Source of the DNA: Chitinophagaceae bacterium
GTDB taxonomy: Bacteria; Bacteroidota; Bacteroidia; Chitinophagales; Chitinophagaceae
Reading direction: 5' to 3'
Length of the DNA: 64,000 bases
Assembly (NCBI GenBank): GCA_027489035.1
Contig: JAIYAN010000005.1
Location: 33,436 to 97,435 of the forward strand
In this document: piece after piece, positions 1-8,564 of the stretch
How positions within the stretch are numbered: position 1 is the stretch's first letter
How the letters are laid out: each line of letters starts with the position of its first letter
The notes under the pieces: model-generated
What the model saw: only the letters and a program-made list of their open reading frames with translations
What the model was told of the DNA's origin: nothing
The model's database searches: none
Position numbers and translations under genes: made by a program

Positions 1-57
1 GAAGGGGAAGTTTTAATGCTACCACCAGTAAGTGATTGGACACAAATTCAAATGTAA
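1..57 (+). CDS. C-terminal end of an upstream gene, possibly vWA/TerY-like (partial)
   Basis: An open frame runs from base 1 to a TAA at 55-57 and gives 18 residues ending LPPVSDWTQIQM. It stops one base before the ATG of the PP2C gene at 59, so the two are co-transcribed. Gene content downstream (PP2C phosphatase, then a kinase with a helix-hairpin-helix) is the known partner set of a vWA-domain protein in TerY-P triads, so a vWA protein is the expected identity. That is inference from neighbours; the visible residues are too few to assign a family. Confidence 0.55.
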   Translation, partial: EGEVLMLPPVSDWTQIQM

Positions 58-58
58 A

Positions 59-904
59 ATGCCACAACCTAATTGGATTTTTGCTTTTGCCTCTGTAATA
101 GGCAATTCTCATATTTCAGAAAATATTCCATGCCAAGACTTTTGCAAAGTAGAGAATTATGACACTTTCAGTATTGCAGTTGTTTGTGATGGGGCAGGCA
201 CTTGCATAAACTCTCAAATAGGCTCAAAACAAGTTGCAAATTTTTGCACCTATCATTTTGAAAGAGTTATTAGAAATCAAAAATGGGATAAGTCAGATGA
301 ATTACCTACACAAGAAGTTTGGCACAATGAAGCTAAGAATACACTCCATTTAATAAAAGAAGATTTAGATAGGTTCAGCATGAGTAATAATTTAGATTTT
401 AAGTCATTATCATGCACGGTTATTGTTACAATAGCTTTACCTCATGGATTACTGGTTACACATATTGGAGACGGAAGGGCTGGATATTGTAACAAGAATA
501 ACGAATGGTCGCCAACGATTATTCCACTACATGGCGAATTGGCAAACCAAACAGTTTTTATTACCTCTGAAATTTGGAACGATGAAATAATTGATACTTA
601 TATTGAAAGTAATGTTATAAAGGATGATGTCAAAGCTTTTTGTTTACTTAGTGATGGTTGCGAGAAAGCATCGTTTGAGTGTAATTTGTTTGACCAAGAA
701 ACTGAAACATATTTTGACCCAAACAAACCTTATCCTTTGTTTTTCAATCCTAACATAAAGATATTGCCGGAACTTCACAAGCAAAACAAAACACAAGAAG
801 AAATTAATATACTTTGGGAAACATTTTTGACAAAAGGAAACGAAAAATTACAAATCGAACCTGATGATAAAACGCTGATTTTGGGTGTCAGAGTTATTGA
901 ATAA
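59..904 (+). CDS. PP2C-family serine/threonine phosphatase
   Basis: A stand-alone PP2C-type phosphatase of about 281 residues, expected to reverse phosphorylation by the kinase encoded next. Visible motifs are the N-terminal CQDFCK segment (the usual place of the QD motif), AVVCDGAG (the first metal-binding Asp and Gly), THIGDGRAGY and the late LLSDGCEKA metal-ligand segment. The ATG at 59 was preferred over an in-frame GTG at 32, because the preceding gene ends at 57 and the GTG would overlap it. The next gene starts 20 bp downstream on the same strand. Such PP2C proteins sit with vWA and kinase genes in tellurite/stress-type signalling triads; the exact substrate is unknown. Confidence 0.85.
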   Translation: MPQPNWIFAFASVIGNSHISENIPCQDFCKVENYDTFSIAVVCDGAGTCINSQIGSKQVANFCTYHFERVIRNQKWDKSDELPTQEVWHNEAKNTLHLIKEDLDRFSMSNNLDFKSLSCTVIVTIALPHGLLVTHIGDGRAGYCNKNNEWSPTIIPLHGELANQTVFITSEIWNDEIIDTYIESNVIKDDVKAFCLLSDGCEKASFECNLFDQETETYFDPNKPYPLFFNPNIKILPELHKQNKTQEEINILWETFLTKGNEKLQIEPDDKTLILGVRVIE

Positions 905-924
905 AGTATAACAGAAAATGTATA

Positions 925-3144
925 ATGCCAACATCTGTACAACTAAAAAATGGAACAACTCTACAATTAGAACAAAAAGCCTTTGCAAGTGGCGGAGAAG
1001 GTGAATTGTTTAGAATTAATAACCCAACAAGTTTCCAAAATCAAGTTGTTAAAATATACAAACCAGAAAAAAGAACTAAAGAAAGAGAAAATAAAACAGA
1101 GTTTTTAGCAAACAATCCTCCGACCTTACAAATACAAGATGGACACCATTCAATAATTTGGGTGAATCAAGTCGTATATGACAATGGCAAATTTTGTGGT
1201 TTCACTATGCCAATAGCTAAAGGAGAGAAATTAGAGTTCCTTTGCCACCCTAAACTTCCTAAAATATTAAATAATGAGTGGGCGAAATTTGATTTTCAAA
1301 GCCCAAAAGCCATTGAATTGCGTTTAAAACTTTGCTTTAATATAGCAGTAGCACTATACCATATTCATAAATTAAGCAACTACGTGTTAGTTGATATGAA
1401 GCCAGAAAATATAATGGTGCAACCTAATGGTTTAATTTCTTTAATTGACATAGATAGTGTTGCAGTAGTAAAAAATAATAAAGTAATTTTTCCTGCACCA
1501 GTTGCAACTCCGGAATACACTCCTCCTGAGTATTACAAAGGAATAAAACTTGATGGTGATGGAATTAATGAAACTTGGGATAGGTTCAGTATGTCAATAA
1601 TCTTTTACCGTCTTTTATGTGGAATTCATCCATTTACTGGAAGTTGCATCACACCATATGAAAAATGTAATGGATTAGTTGACATGGTACAAAATGGATT
1701 GTTCCCAAATGGTCAAAAAAACTCTTTTTTCAAAGTAATACCACCACCCCATAACAAATTTAAAAATCTTGAATCAGTAGTTCAGGAACTTTTTAAACGT
1801 TGTTTTAATGAAGGACATAACAATCCAAATAACAGACCAAATGCAGATGAATGGTGCAGAAGTCTTTCTCCACAGCAGGTGATACAAATTAATAGACCAT
1901 TACCTTCAACCACCGTAATATTTCCAATGTATAATTATTCAAAAGCCATAGTTTACAATCCGAGCGTTTCTTTGGAAGTACCAAAAATTAATTATGCTAA
2001 TCCTCAATCAGAAAAAGGACTAAAAGCATTGATAAGTGGAATATTTGGAAAAAATAAAGAGCAGAAAACTATTGACACAATAAAGCAACTGGAAAAGGAA
2101 CTAAAACAAAAAGAAAAAAAATATGATGTTTTTGTTTTAGAACTCCAAGATATCATAAATACTTTTTCAAAAAATCAGGAAGCAATATTGAAAAATGAAA
2201 AATCTAAATTAGAACAGTTAAAAAAAACCGTTATTTTAGATATATCTTACTTCGACAAGCAAGCAAAAGAATTACATATCCAAGAAGCTAATGAAATAAG
2301 TTCGGCTTCCAACTTATATACAATTTCAAGCAATACTATTGAGCAAAGAATAAAGCAAACATATACAAACATTTTAGGCAAACGATTTGAAAATCAAGAA
2401 ATTCAAAAATCTGGTTTGCAAAAAAACATTCAAGACTTAAGAGCACAAGTACAAAATGAAATAAACAGCTTTATAAATAATCCCACCAAGCTATCAAAGT
2501 ATATAATTAAGTATGCGTCAATTCACAATTTTGGTTATAGCACAGTTCAATCATTAGCATCAGTAGGAATTACAACTGCTGCCGATTTTACCGACATTAA
2601 TTCGGAAGGTTTTTTAAAAAACCGTTCAGGAAAGTGGGTAAAAGCAAACGGAGTAGGTTGGAGTAGAGCATATGATTTAAGAGAATGGCAAAGAAAACTT
2701 GAAATGAAGGAAAATCAAATCATTACAGAAAACATAAATCAAAATCATTTAAGCAAGTTTCAGATAATTAACAATAATATAAAAAATATGGAGGATGCAT
2801 TTCAAAAAGAAATTCACCCATATCAAATTCAATATAAAAAAGAAGAATTGGCATTTGAAGAAGCAAAAGCGAAAATAATGAAAGACTACAAAGAAAAACT
2901 TGAAGAAATTAAATCAAAATATAATGAACAACATTTAGTAATTATCGAAAATTGCAAAATTTATTCTAAGTCTATTTCACCTAAAATTAAAACGATAACG
3001 TCTGATATTGAAAAAGAATTGGACGAAAACTTTCAAAAATATATTTCCCAATTTGCATCAAAAAAAACTGAAATAAATAACTATTCAACTGAATTAAAAT
3101 CAGAAATTGGTAATCTAAATAAATTGCATATGCAATTGGTTTAG
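925..3144 (+). CDS. Protein kinase with coiled coil and helix-hairpin-helix region
   Basis: A 739-residue kinase-like protein. A glycine-rich loop (ASGGEGELFR, about residue 21) is followed by VVKIYKP (ATP-binding Lys), a catalytic loop VDMKPENIM in place of HRDxKxxN, and DIDSVAV in place of DFG, so several core residues are divergent but the metal-binding Asp remains. After about residue 320 come long charged coiled coils, interrupted near 530-590 by a helix-hairpin-helix-like segment (IHNFGYSTVQSLASVGI, later ANGVGWSRA). This arrangement is typical of kinases paired with PP2C and vWA proteins in TerY-P operons. It is the last gene of the cluster; an IS21 element follows 65 bp after the stop. 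Confidence 0.85.
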   Translation: MPTSVQLKNGTTLQLEQKAFASGGEGELFRINNPTSFQNQVVKIYKPEKRTKERENKTEFLANNPPTLQIQDGHHSIIWVNQVVYDNGKFCGFTMPIAKGEKLEFLCHPKLPKILNNEWAKFDFQSPKAIELRLKLCFNIAVALYHIHKLSNYVLVDMKPENIMVQPNGLISLIDIDSVAVVKNNKVIFPAPVATPEYTPPEYYKGIKLDGDGINETWDRFSMSIIFYRLLCGIHPFTGSCITPYEKCNGLVDMVQNGLFPNGQKNSFFKVIPPPHNKFKNLESVVQELFKRCFNEGHNNPNNRPNADEWCRSLSPQQVIQINRPLPSTTVIFPMYNYSKAIVYNPSVSLEVPKINYANPQSEKGLKALISGIFGKNKEQKTIDTIKQLEKELKQKEKKYDVFVLELQDIINTFSKNQEAILKNEKSKLEQLKKTVILDISYFDKQAKELHIQEANEISSASNLYTISSNTIEQRIKQTYTNILGKRFENQEIQKSGLQKNIQDLRAQVQNEINSFINNPTKLSKYIIKYASIHNFGYSTVQSLASVGITTAADFTDINSEGFLKNRSGKWVKANGVGWSRAYDLREWQRKLEMKENQIITENINQNHLSKFQIINNNIKNMEDAFQKEIHPYQIQYKKEELAFEEAKAKIMKDYKEKLEEIKSKYNEQHLVIIENCKIYSKSISPKIKTITSDIEKELDENFQKYISQFASKKTEINNYSTELKSEIGNLNKLHMQLV

Positions 3145-3209
3145 CAGAAAATAATTGAATCTAAATAATAGTAAAACTCTTTCAAACAATATCAAAACTT
3201 CCACCAATC

Positions 3210-3260
3210 TGTAAAATCCGGCTAAACTGACCCCCTCATTCCATTTCAAATTGACCCCCT
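3210..3260. repeat. IS21 left terminus with two 24-bp iterons
   Basis: Two copies of GACCCCCT start at 3229 and 3253, exactly 24 bp apart, separated by CATTCCATTTCAAATT. These are the expected transposase-binding repeats at the istB-distal end. Confidence 0.8.
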
Positions 3261-3374
3261 AAAAAACGATTTCAAAAACCTCATAATTGGGGCCTTAAAA
3301 AAGGGGGCTAAAAATGTGATAAAGAACTCGTGTTTTGCAGAACAAAAATAATGATAATTTATATTCCGATTAGT

Positions 3375-4130
3375 TTACAAAGTAGTTTCTGTTTTTTCTG
3401 ATTTTGGTTTTAGTTTTTTTCGCAGCGATTCTCCGTAAAGTTCTATTCTGATGGATTGATGAACAATCCGATCCAGGATTGCATCCGCTAGTGTTTTTTC
3501 TCCTATCACTTCGTGCCAGTTTTTTACAGGAACCTGTGAAGTGATAATGGTAGTTCGTTTACCATGACGGTCTTCGATAATATCCAATAACAATGACCGA
3601 CTTTGGTTATCAAGTGGTTGCACTCCAAAGTCATCTAATATCAGAGCGTCTTGTTTTTCTATTCTTGCTAGTTCTTTCAAGTGAGTACCGTCTGCCTTTG
3701 CCATTTTCAGATATGACATTAGTTTAGCCACATTAGTGTACAGTACCTTGAGGCCGAGTAAGCAGCCTTGTTGCCCAATAGCAGATGCCAAAAAACTTTT
3801 ACCAGTTCCAGTGCTTCCAGTAATAAATAAATCTTCGCCCTTTTTAATAAAGTCGCAGGTTGATAAGCGTTGTACCTGGTTTTTATCAAGACCTCTTTCT
3901 TCCGAGTAATCCAGTTGTTCCAGACTTGCATTATAACGAAAGTTGGCGTTCTTGAGGTTTCTTTGAACAGCCCGGTGTTGCCTGTCGTCCCATTCGCTTT
4001 GCACTAAGTGGTGCACTAGCTCATCATTGGTAAAGGCTTCCGTTTGATTAGTATCAATACAGGTCTTGAAGGCAAGGTGCATTCCCAATAGTCGCATTCG
4101 GTTCATCTTTTCTAAACTTTCTTTGTTCAT
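3375..4130 (-). CDS. istB: IS21-family helper ATPase IstB
   Basis: A 251-residue DnaC/AAA+ ATPase that assists the IstA transposase in target selection and strand transfer. Walker A is FITGSTGTGKSFLA (about residues 103-116), Walker B is ALILDDFGVQPL, and TTIITSQVPVKNWHE is the sensor region characteristic of IstB. It starts 43 bp after istA ends and is read in the same direction. Length and motifs are complete, so the element may be functional. Confidence 0.97.
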   Translation of the reverse strand: MNKESLEKMNRMRLLGMHLAFKTCIDTNQTEAFTNDELVHHLVQSEWDDRQHRAVQRNLKNANFRYNASLEQLDYSEERGLDKNQVQRLSTCDFIKKGEDLFITGSTGTGKSFLASAIGQQGCLLGLKVLYTNVAKLMSYLKMAKADGTHLKELARIEKQDALILDDFGVQPLDNQSRSLLLDIIEDRHGKRTTIITSQVPVKNWHEVIGEKTLADAILDRIVHQSIRIELYGESLRKKLKPKSEKTETTL

Positions 4131-4173
4131 AGTTTTTGATTTTTATTGGTTGGTTAATAATGAGGTGTTGTAT

Positions 4174-5727
4174 TTATTGGTAATAGTCTCCGCCACGGAT
4201 ATTTTCATGCTGAGGCATTGTGGGTTCTGTGTTTGAAGGTTTATCTTCTTCAAGTGGGAAGAAGTCGGCTTTTGATATTAGTATGCGTTCAATCATTCCA
4301 AAATTGTACACATTAAAGCTGTCAGCTCTTTTGCAAGCATTGATGAGTCTTACATCGCCCACACGTTTCTTATAATTTAAAATACCCTGACAGGCTCTGT
4401 AGTTTTTCTCCGGATATTCATTGCGAGCCAATACTTTTTTAATATAGTCCGCAACAGAAGCGTCTATTTGCAAAGCGTCCGCAATAAATTTTTCAGGATT
4501 CCACTCGGTGGGATACCTATGCCATGAAGCCAAGTGTTCATCCTGTTGTATGTATTTTTCTTTACCGTGCTCACGAACATGAACAGCAATAACCTCGTGT
4601 TCATCATAGGCTTCTACTTTTGTTCGGTTGTACATCACCTTGATTTTCTTGCCGATAAATTTGTAGGGAACACTATAATACCGATGATCAATAGTTACAA
4701 AACCAGTCTTACCAACCGTTGCCGTTTTGGTCGTCATGGGATCAAAGCGATATTTGTTTAAAGGCCGGAGCACACTTTTCTCCAGTTCCTCGAACTGCTG
4801 TCTTCTGCTGTAATCACATCCGGTTAATAGTGTGTTATTGTGTGCTTCCAGATAAACCAGTATGTCTTTATTAAGCTCTTCCAAACTTGTATATACCTTG
4901 CCGTCTATCTTAGAAAAAATAGTAGAATAAATTATTTTTACAGCACCTTCTACCAAGGCCTTGTCTTTAGGCTTGTAGACTCTCGTTGGAAAAATATAAG
5001 TATTGTAATGCTCTGCAAATGCAGCAAAACTATCATTGAGTTCAGCTTCGTATCTGCTTGCTTTTTTAACTGCCGATTTTAAATTATCAGGAACAATCGC
5101 TTCCGGAACACCACCATAAAAATGAAGCGCAGATTCACAAGCCAGCATAAAATCTTCCTTCTTCTGTGATTCCACTGCCATCACAAACGTCAACTGACTG
5201 CAACCTAGAATCGCTACAAAAACTTCAACATCCACCATCTCTCCGGTTTCTTTATCTACGATTTGTAATTTCTTGCCCGTAAAATCAATGAAGAGTTTAT
5301 CGCCTACCTTGTGTGGTACGCGCATAGAAGGCTTTATCATTCCGATATAGGAGTTTAGTCTTACAACAAAGGCTGATCGTTTTAACCCATCAGGACAAAG
5401 CTTGGCATAATGCTCGTACACCATTTGTTTGTTAACTCCGCGCTTACGTAGCATAGCAGCCAACTCCGGCAATAAGGCTGATAATTCAGTAACGCGATTA
5501 CTCTCTACCTTCGGCTTCTCCAGCAAAAAAGCCGAAGCTAATTTGCCATCACTCATCTTTTCTATATCCTCAATGGTAAGCCTAAGAGATGCAAATTGGA
5601 TAAGATACTTCTTAACCGTATTGCGTGCAACTCCGGTGGTCTTGCTGATAAATTTACTGCCCTTACCACCGGCGTAAAGGCGAAGGATTTGTCTGATTTT
5701 ATACATTTCAATTGGTTTGTTCGGCAT
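4174..5727 (-). CDS. istA: IS21-family transposase IstA
   Basis: A 517-residue transposase. The N-terminus holds a helix-turn-helix (GGKGSKFISKTTGVARNTVK, about residues 16-35). The DDE-type rve integrase core includes LFIDFTGKKL (first Asp), AIVPDNLKSAV (second Asp) and KDKALVEGAVK (catalytic Glu). The C-terminal beta-barrel domain typical of IstA follows (DHRYYSVPY). No truncation is seen. The upstream region (5728-5901) holds the four-iteron right terminus, which probably also contains the promoter. Confidence 0.97.
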   Translation of the reverse strand: MPNKPIEMYKIRQILRLYAGGKGSKFISKTTGVARNTVKKYLIQFASLRLTIEDIEKMSDGKLASAFLLEKPKVESNRVTELSALLPELAAMLRKRGVNKQMVYEHYAKLCPDGLKRSAFVVRLNSYIGMIKPSMRVPHKVGDKLFIDFTGKKLQIVDKETGEMVDVEVFVAILGCSQLTFVMAVESQKKEDFMLACESALHFYGGVPEAIVPDNLKSAVKKASRYEAELNDSFAAFAEHYNTYIFPTRVYKPKDKALVEGAVKIIYSTIFSKIDGKVYTSLEELNKDILVYLEAHNNTLLTGCDYSRRQQFEELEKSVLRPLNKYRFDPMTTKTATVGKTGFVTIDHRYYSVPYKFIGKKIKVMYNRTKVEAYDEHEVIAVHVREHGKEKYIQQDEHLASWHRYPTEWNPEKFIADALQIDASVADYIKKVLARNEYPEKNYRACQGILNYKKRVGDVRLINACKRADSFNVYNFGMIERILISKADFFPLEEDKPSNTEPTMPQHENIRGGDYYQ

Positions 5728-5802
5728 AAATTATCTGGATTGTTTCGCTAAAAACATCCGTCTTTTATGCTACAAAAACAACTGATTCTTTATCCAATTT
5801 TT

Positions 5803-5901
5803 AGGGGGTCAATTTCAGCCGGAATCAGGGGGTCAGTTTGAAATGGAATGAGGGGGTCAGTTTCAAATGGATTTAGGGGGTCAATTTGCGTGGATTTTCC
5901 A
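5803..5901. repeat. IS21 right terminus with four 24-bp iterons
   Basis: AGGGGGTC starts at 5803, 5827, 5851 and 5875, an exact 24-bp period, with related spacers such as AGTTTGAAATGGAATG. It is the inverted counterpart of the two iterons at 3229 and 3253, giving an asymmetric 4 + 2 arrangement. Confidence 0.85.
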
Positions 5902-6096
5902 CTATTAGATGATACCGAACTCATTGAAAAACTAATTGACCAGGTGTATCAATTTAGCCGTATGTATTGGAAAAGTGTAAGCCAGCAAAACATTCCAGTA
6001 ACTATTGCTTACCCAGAAATGGTTGCCAAAATATTTTCTCATTTTAAGCAACCCTATATACCTGAGTTTGGTACTGATAATTTGTGGTTTTTGTAG
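5902..6096 (+). pseudogene. C-terminal stub of a PIWI/Argonaute protein, truncated by IS21
   Basis: The open frame leaving the IS right end encodes about 65 residues ending at a TAG at 6094-6096. The sequence includes VYQFSRMYWKSVSQQNIPVT, IAYPEMVAKIF and the terminal DNLWFL. From memory of the family, this is the C-terminal edge of the PIWI domain of long prokaryotic Argonautes (conserved lPVTi.Y region). No RNase H catalytic residues remain. The missing 5' part is not found on the left side of the IS, so sequence was lost by deletion at the time of, or after, insertion. The family assignment rests on motif recognition without a search. Confidence 0.65.
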
Positions 6097-6102
6097 AAAT
6101 AA

Positions 6103-6133
6103 TTGTTCTTTCTAACAATTTTCACTAACTTTG
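6103..6133 (+). promoter_or_regulatory. Bacteroidota-type promoter for the metal-resistance locus
   Basis: TTG at 6103-6105, a 20-bp spacer, and TAACTTTG (TAnnTTTG) at 6126-6133, 20 bp before the ATG at 6154. It lies directly after the Argonaute stub and probably drives the first genes of the metal locus. Confidence 0.6.
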
Positions 6134-6153
6134 CACGTTGTCTTAGTATCGGT

Positions 6154-6537
6154 ATGCAAAAAAAAGTTCACATATTGTTCATAATCTTAACGCTTGGTTT
6201 CTTTGCAACACCAACGCTAACTTATGCTTGTGGAACAAAAACCGATAAAACGGAAAATTCTTGTTGCAAAAAAGACAAAGCAGGTCAAGGTCATAAAAAA
6301 GATTGTTGTAAAAACCACCACTCAAAAAACAACAAAAGCGATGACGATTGTGGCGGAAATTGTGGCAACTCTTCTTGCAGTTGTACAACTGTACATTTTG
6401 CATTTAACCTCCCATTTTTCATAGAAATAAGGCTGAAGCCCTCTTTTGCGATAAGCAAAAAACTCAAATTCTACGACAAAAAGGCTTATCTCTCTGATGG
6501 CTTTTATTCCATTTGGACACCCCCAAATATAGGCTAA
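6154..6537 (+). CDS. Small secreted Cys-rich protein (HYC_CC_PP-type)
   Basis: A 127-residue protein with a signal peptide (MQKKVHILFIILTLGFFATP, ending near ALTYA-like residues TLTYA|CG). The middle is Cys/His/Lys-rich (SCCKKD, DCCKNHH, NCGNSSCSC) and the tail ends WTPPNIG. This matches the small HYC_CC_PP-type proteins that accompany Cus/Czc pumps in Bacteroidota; a metal-binding periplasmic role is inferred from the cysteines. The ATG at 6154 was chosen over an in-frame ATG at 6103, because the promoter -7 box lies at 6126-6133 and the signal peptide starts cleanly here. Confidence 0.7.
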   Translation: MQKKVHILFIILTLGFFATPTLTYACGTKTDKTENSCCKKDKAGQGHKKDCCKNHHSKNNKSDDDCGGNCGNSSCSCTTVHFAFNLPFFIEIRLKPSFAISKKLKFYDKKAYLSDGFYSIWTPPNIG

Positions 6538-6628
6538 TTTCTTTCCTTGACAGCCATAAGTCTGTCTATTCGAAAACAAGACCTTGTTTTCAAAATCATT
6601 TATTTACAACCAGTTAAAAAAAATCAAA

Positions 6629-7498
6629 ATGAAATCAATATCAAAAATATTGATAGCAATTGCTGTATTGCTATCATTCACAGCGTGTAACGCACAAATA
6701 AAAAACAGTAAAACTGAAACCGTACACATTTACGGTAATTGCGATATGTGCAAAAGCACTATCGAAAAGGCAGGTAATCTTAAAAAAGTCGCCAAAGTAG
6801 ATTGGAATAAAGATACCAAAATGGCTACGCTTACTTACGATGCAAAAAAGACCAATCAGGACGAAATCTTGAAACGAATTGCATTAAGCGGTTATGATAG
6901 TGAAAAGTTTCTTGCCCCTGATGATGTGTATTCAAAATTGCCTGAATGCTGCCAGTACGAAAGAAAAGCCAAAGCAATAGCAAAAGTTGAAGCACCCAAA
7001 ACAGACAGTTCAAAAATGGATATGCACAAACATTCACCAATGCCAATAGCAAAGCAAGATGTACCACAACTGAAAGCCGTTTTTGACAATTATTTTGCAG
7101 TAAAAGATGCTTTGGTAAAAACAGATGGCAATACTGCATCAACTAAAGCCAAGGATTTACTTACCGCTATTAATAGTGTAAAAATGGAACAATTATCAGC
7201 AGAAGAACATAACATTTGGATGAAAGTAATGAAAGATTTGGCTTTTGATGCTGAACACATTGCCGAAACTAAAGATGCTTCACACCAAAGAGACCACTTT
7301 ATAAGCCTTTCAAAAAATATGTATGCTTTAATAAAAGTATCTAAACAAGAAACGCCAACCTACTATCAATACTGCCCAATGGCTAATGATGGAAAAGGTG
7401 CAAATTGGTTGAGCAAAGAAAATGCTATCAAAAACCCATACTATGGCTCTCAAATGTTGAGTTGTGGTAAAACAATAGAAACAATTATTAACAAATAA
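6629..7498 (+). CDS. Lipoprotein with HMA domain and DUF3347
   Basis: About 289 residues. A lipoprotein signal (LLSFTAC) is followed by a heavy-metal-associated domain with GNCDMC (about residues 37-42) and a C-terminal DUF3347 domain (VFDNYFAVKDALV to MLSCGK), which contains HQRDHFISLS and YQYCPMANDGKG. The HMA domain should bind Cu(I) or another soft metal outside the inner membrane. DUF3347 occurs widely in Bacteroidota metal-resistance proteins and recurs in the gene at 10020. The ATG at 6629 was used because the in-frame ATG at 6584 would place 15 polar residues before the signal peptide. Confidence 0.85.
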   Translation: MKSISKILIAIAVLLSFTACNAQIKNSKTETVHIYGNCDMCKSTIEKAGNLKKVAKVDWNKDTKMATLTYDAKKTNQDEILKRIALSGYDSEKFLAPDDVYSKLPECCQYERKAKAIAKVEAPKTDSSKMDMHKHSPMPIAKQDVPQLKAVFDNYFAVKDALVKTDGNTASTKAKDLLTAINSVKMEQLSAEEHNIWMKVMKDLAFDAEHIAETKDASHQRDHFISLSKNMYALIKVSKQETPTYYQYCPMANDGKGANWLSKENAIKNPYYGSQMLSCGKTIETIINK

Positions 7499-7510
7499 AT
7501 TAAAAAAATA

Positions 7511-8560
7511 ATGAAAAAGTTTAAAATAATAATAAGCATAGCTACACTACTTTTAGTAGTATTTACGGGCTGTAAAAAAGATGATATGGATATGAATATT
7601 GCAAAAAACATTAACTATCCAGCCGCTTATGTAGTAAATGGTGAAAGTGGTACACTATCCATAATCAAACTAAGTGATAATACTGTGTCAGATGAAATTA
7701 TGCTAATGGATGCCAACAATATGATAATGTGGCCACATCACATTTACCTAAATCCATCTAAATCTCAACTTGCCATTGGCGTACCCGGTATGGATTTAAG
7801 TGCAGGTCATTCAGGTGGTATGATGGGGATGAATGGTGCAGTAGTTCTTTTAGATCCTACCACAGGTATAATAAGTAAAAATTTAAAGTTGCCTATAATG
7901 AACCATAATGCAGTCTATGTAAACAATGGTTCAGAAATTTGGACTTCACAAATGGATAGTTTGGGTAAAGTATTAGTATATGATGCTAATACTTATGCCT
8001 TAAAAAACACTATCAATGTAGGCGAAGACCCAGCAGAGGTTACTATAAGCACAGATGGTACAAAAGCTTATGTATGCAATGGGCATAGTAATACGGTATC
8101 AGTTATTAATCCAACTACTAAAGCAATTATTTCAACAATCAATGTTGCACCAAATCCAGTTGGTGCTTGGCCATCAAGTATAGGTAAAATGTTTGTTGAT
8201 TGTGAAGATGGACAAACAATTGATGTAATTGATGTAGGCTCTAATCTAAAAGTAGCTTCCATCAATCTTGGTTTTATGCCAGGTTATGCAGCATACAATA
8301 GCAGCGTATCAGAACTATGGGTAACAGACCCAATGAATAATAAAGTAGTTTGGTACAAAGATATGGGTGGCAATAATTGGATGAAGCACGGTGAGTTTGT
8401 ATCAGGTGGTGGAGCCCACGCCATAGCATTTAGTGGAACTACAGCTTATGTAACAAACCAAACGGCTAACACAGTTTCTGTAATAAATGCAACTACACAT
8501 ACGGTAACCAAAACATTAAATGTTGGCAAAAAACCTAATGGTATAATAATAAAGCAATAA
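7511..8560 (+). CDS. YncE-like beta-propeller lipoprotein
   Basis: A 349-residue lipoprotein (signal ending VVFTGCKKD) built of repeated blades such as AYVVNGESGTLSIIKL, AYVCNGHSNTVSVINP and AYVTNQTANTVSVINA, each with a following T.TI.VG/P strand. This is the YVTN/YncE propeller family. A His/Met-rich loop (GMDLSAGHSGGMMGMNG) may contact metal. It begins 12 bp after the HMA-DUF3347 gene and ends 4 bp before the AraC gene, so it is part of the same operon. The exact function of these propellers in metal operons is not established. Confidence 0.8.
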   Translation: MKKFKIIISIATLLLVVFTGCKKDDMDMNIAKNINYPAAYVVNGESGTLSIIKLSDNTVSDEIMLMDANNMIMWPHHIYLNPSKSQLAIGVPGMDLSAGHSGGMMGMNGAVVLLDPTTGIISKNLKLPIMNHNAVYVNNGSEIWTSQMDSLGKVLVYDANTYALKNTINVGEDPAEVTISTDGTKAYVCNGHSNTVSVINPTTKAIISTINVAPNPVGAWPSSIGKMFVDCEDGQTIDVIDVGSNLKVASINLGFMPGYAAYNSSVSELWVTDPMNNKVVWYKDMGGNNWMKHGEFVSGGGAHAIAFSGTTAYVTNQTANTVSVINATTHTVTKTLNVGKKPNGIIIKQ

Positions 8561-8564
8561 TAAG

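Larger units (their letters stand above)
3210..5901 (-). mobile_element. IS21-family insertion sequence
   Basis: A two-gene element (istA, then istB, both on the minus strand) bounded by imperfect terminal inverted repeats. The left end begins TGTAAAATCCGG and the right end, read inwards, begins TGGAAAATCCAC; both run on to GACCCCCT at the same distance. The termini carry GACCCCCT iterons at 24-bp spacing. Exact ends are uncertain by a few bases: no convincing 4-8 bp target duplication is visible at these coordinates (the hexamer TTCCAC occurs near both ends but not at the predicted junctions). The right end abuts a truncated Argonaute gene. Confidence 0.85.

Noticed and set aside
4534..5677. 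Several plus-strand frames opposite istA
   Set aside because: Shadows of the transposase gene.
5848..5901. Start of the Argonaute stub ORF at an ATG in the IS terminus
   Set aside because: The first 18 codons come from IS21 iterons; they are not part of the original gene.
3199..5902. TTCCAC as IS21 target-site duplication
   Set aside because: The two copies do not lie at the aligned ends of the inverted repeats; probably chance.
6146..6152. GTATCGG before the first metal-resistance gene as a further attachment core
   Set aside because: Neither flank resembles the shared left or right halves; a 7-mer is expected several times by chance in 64 kb.
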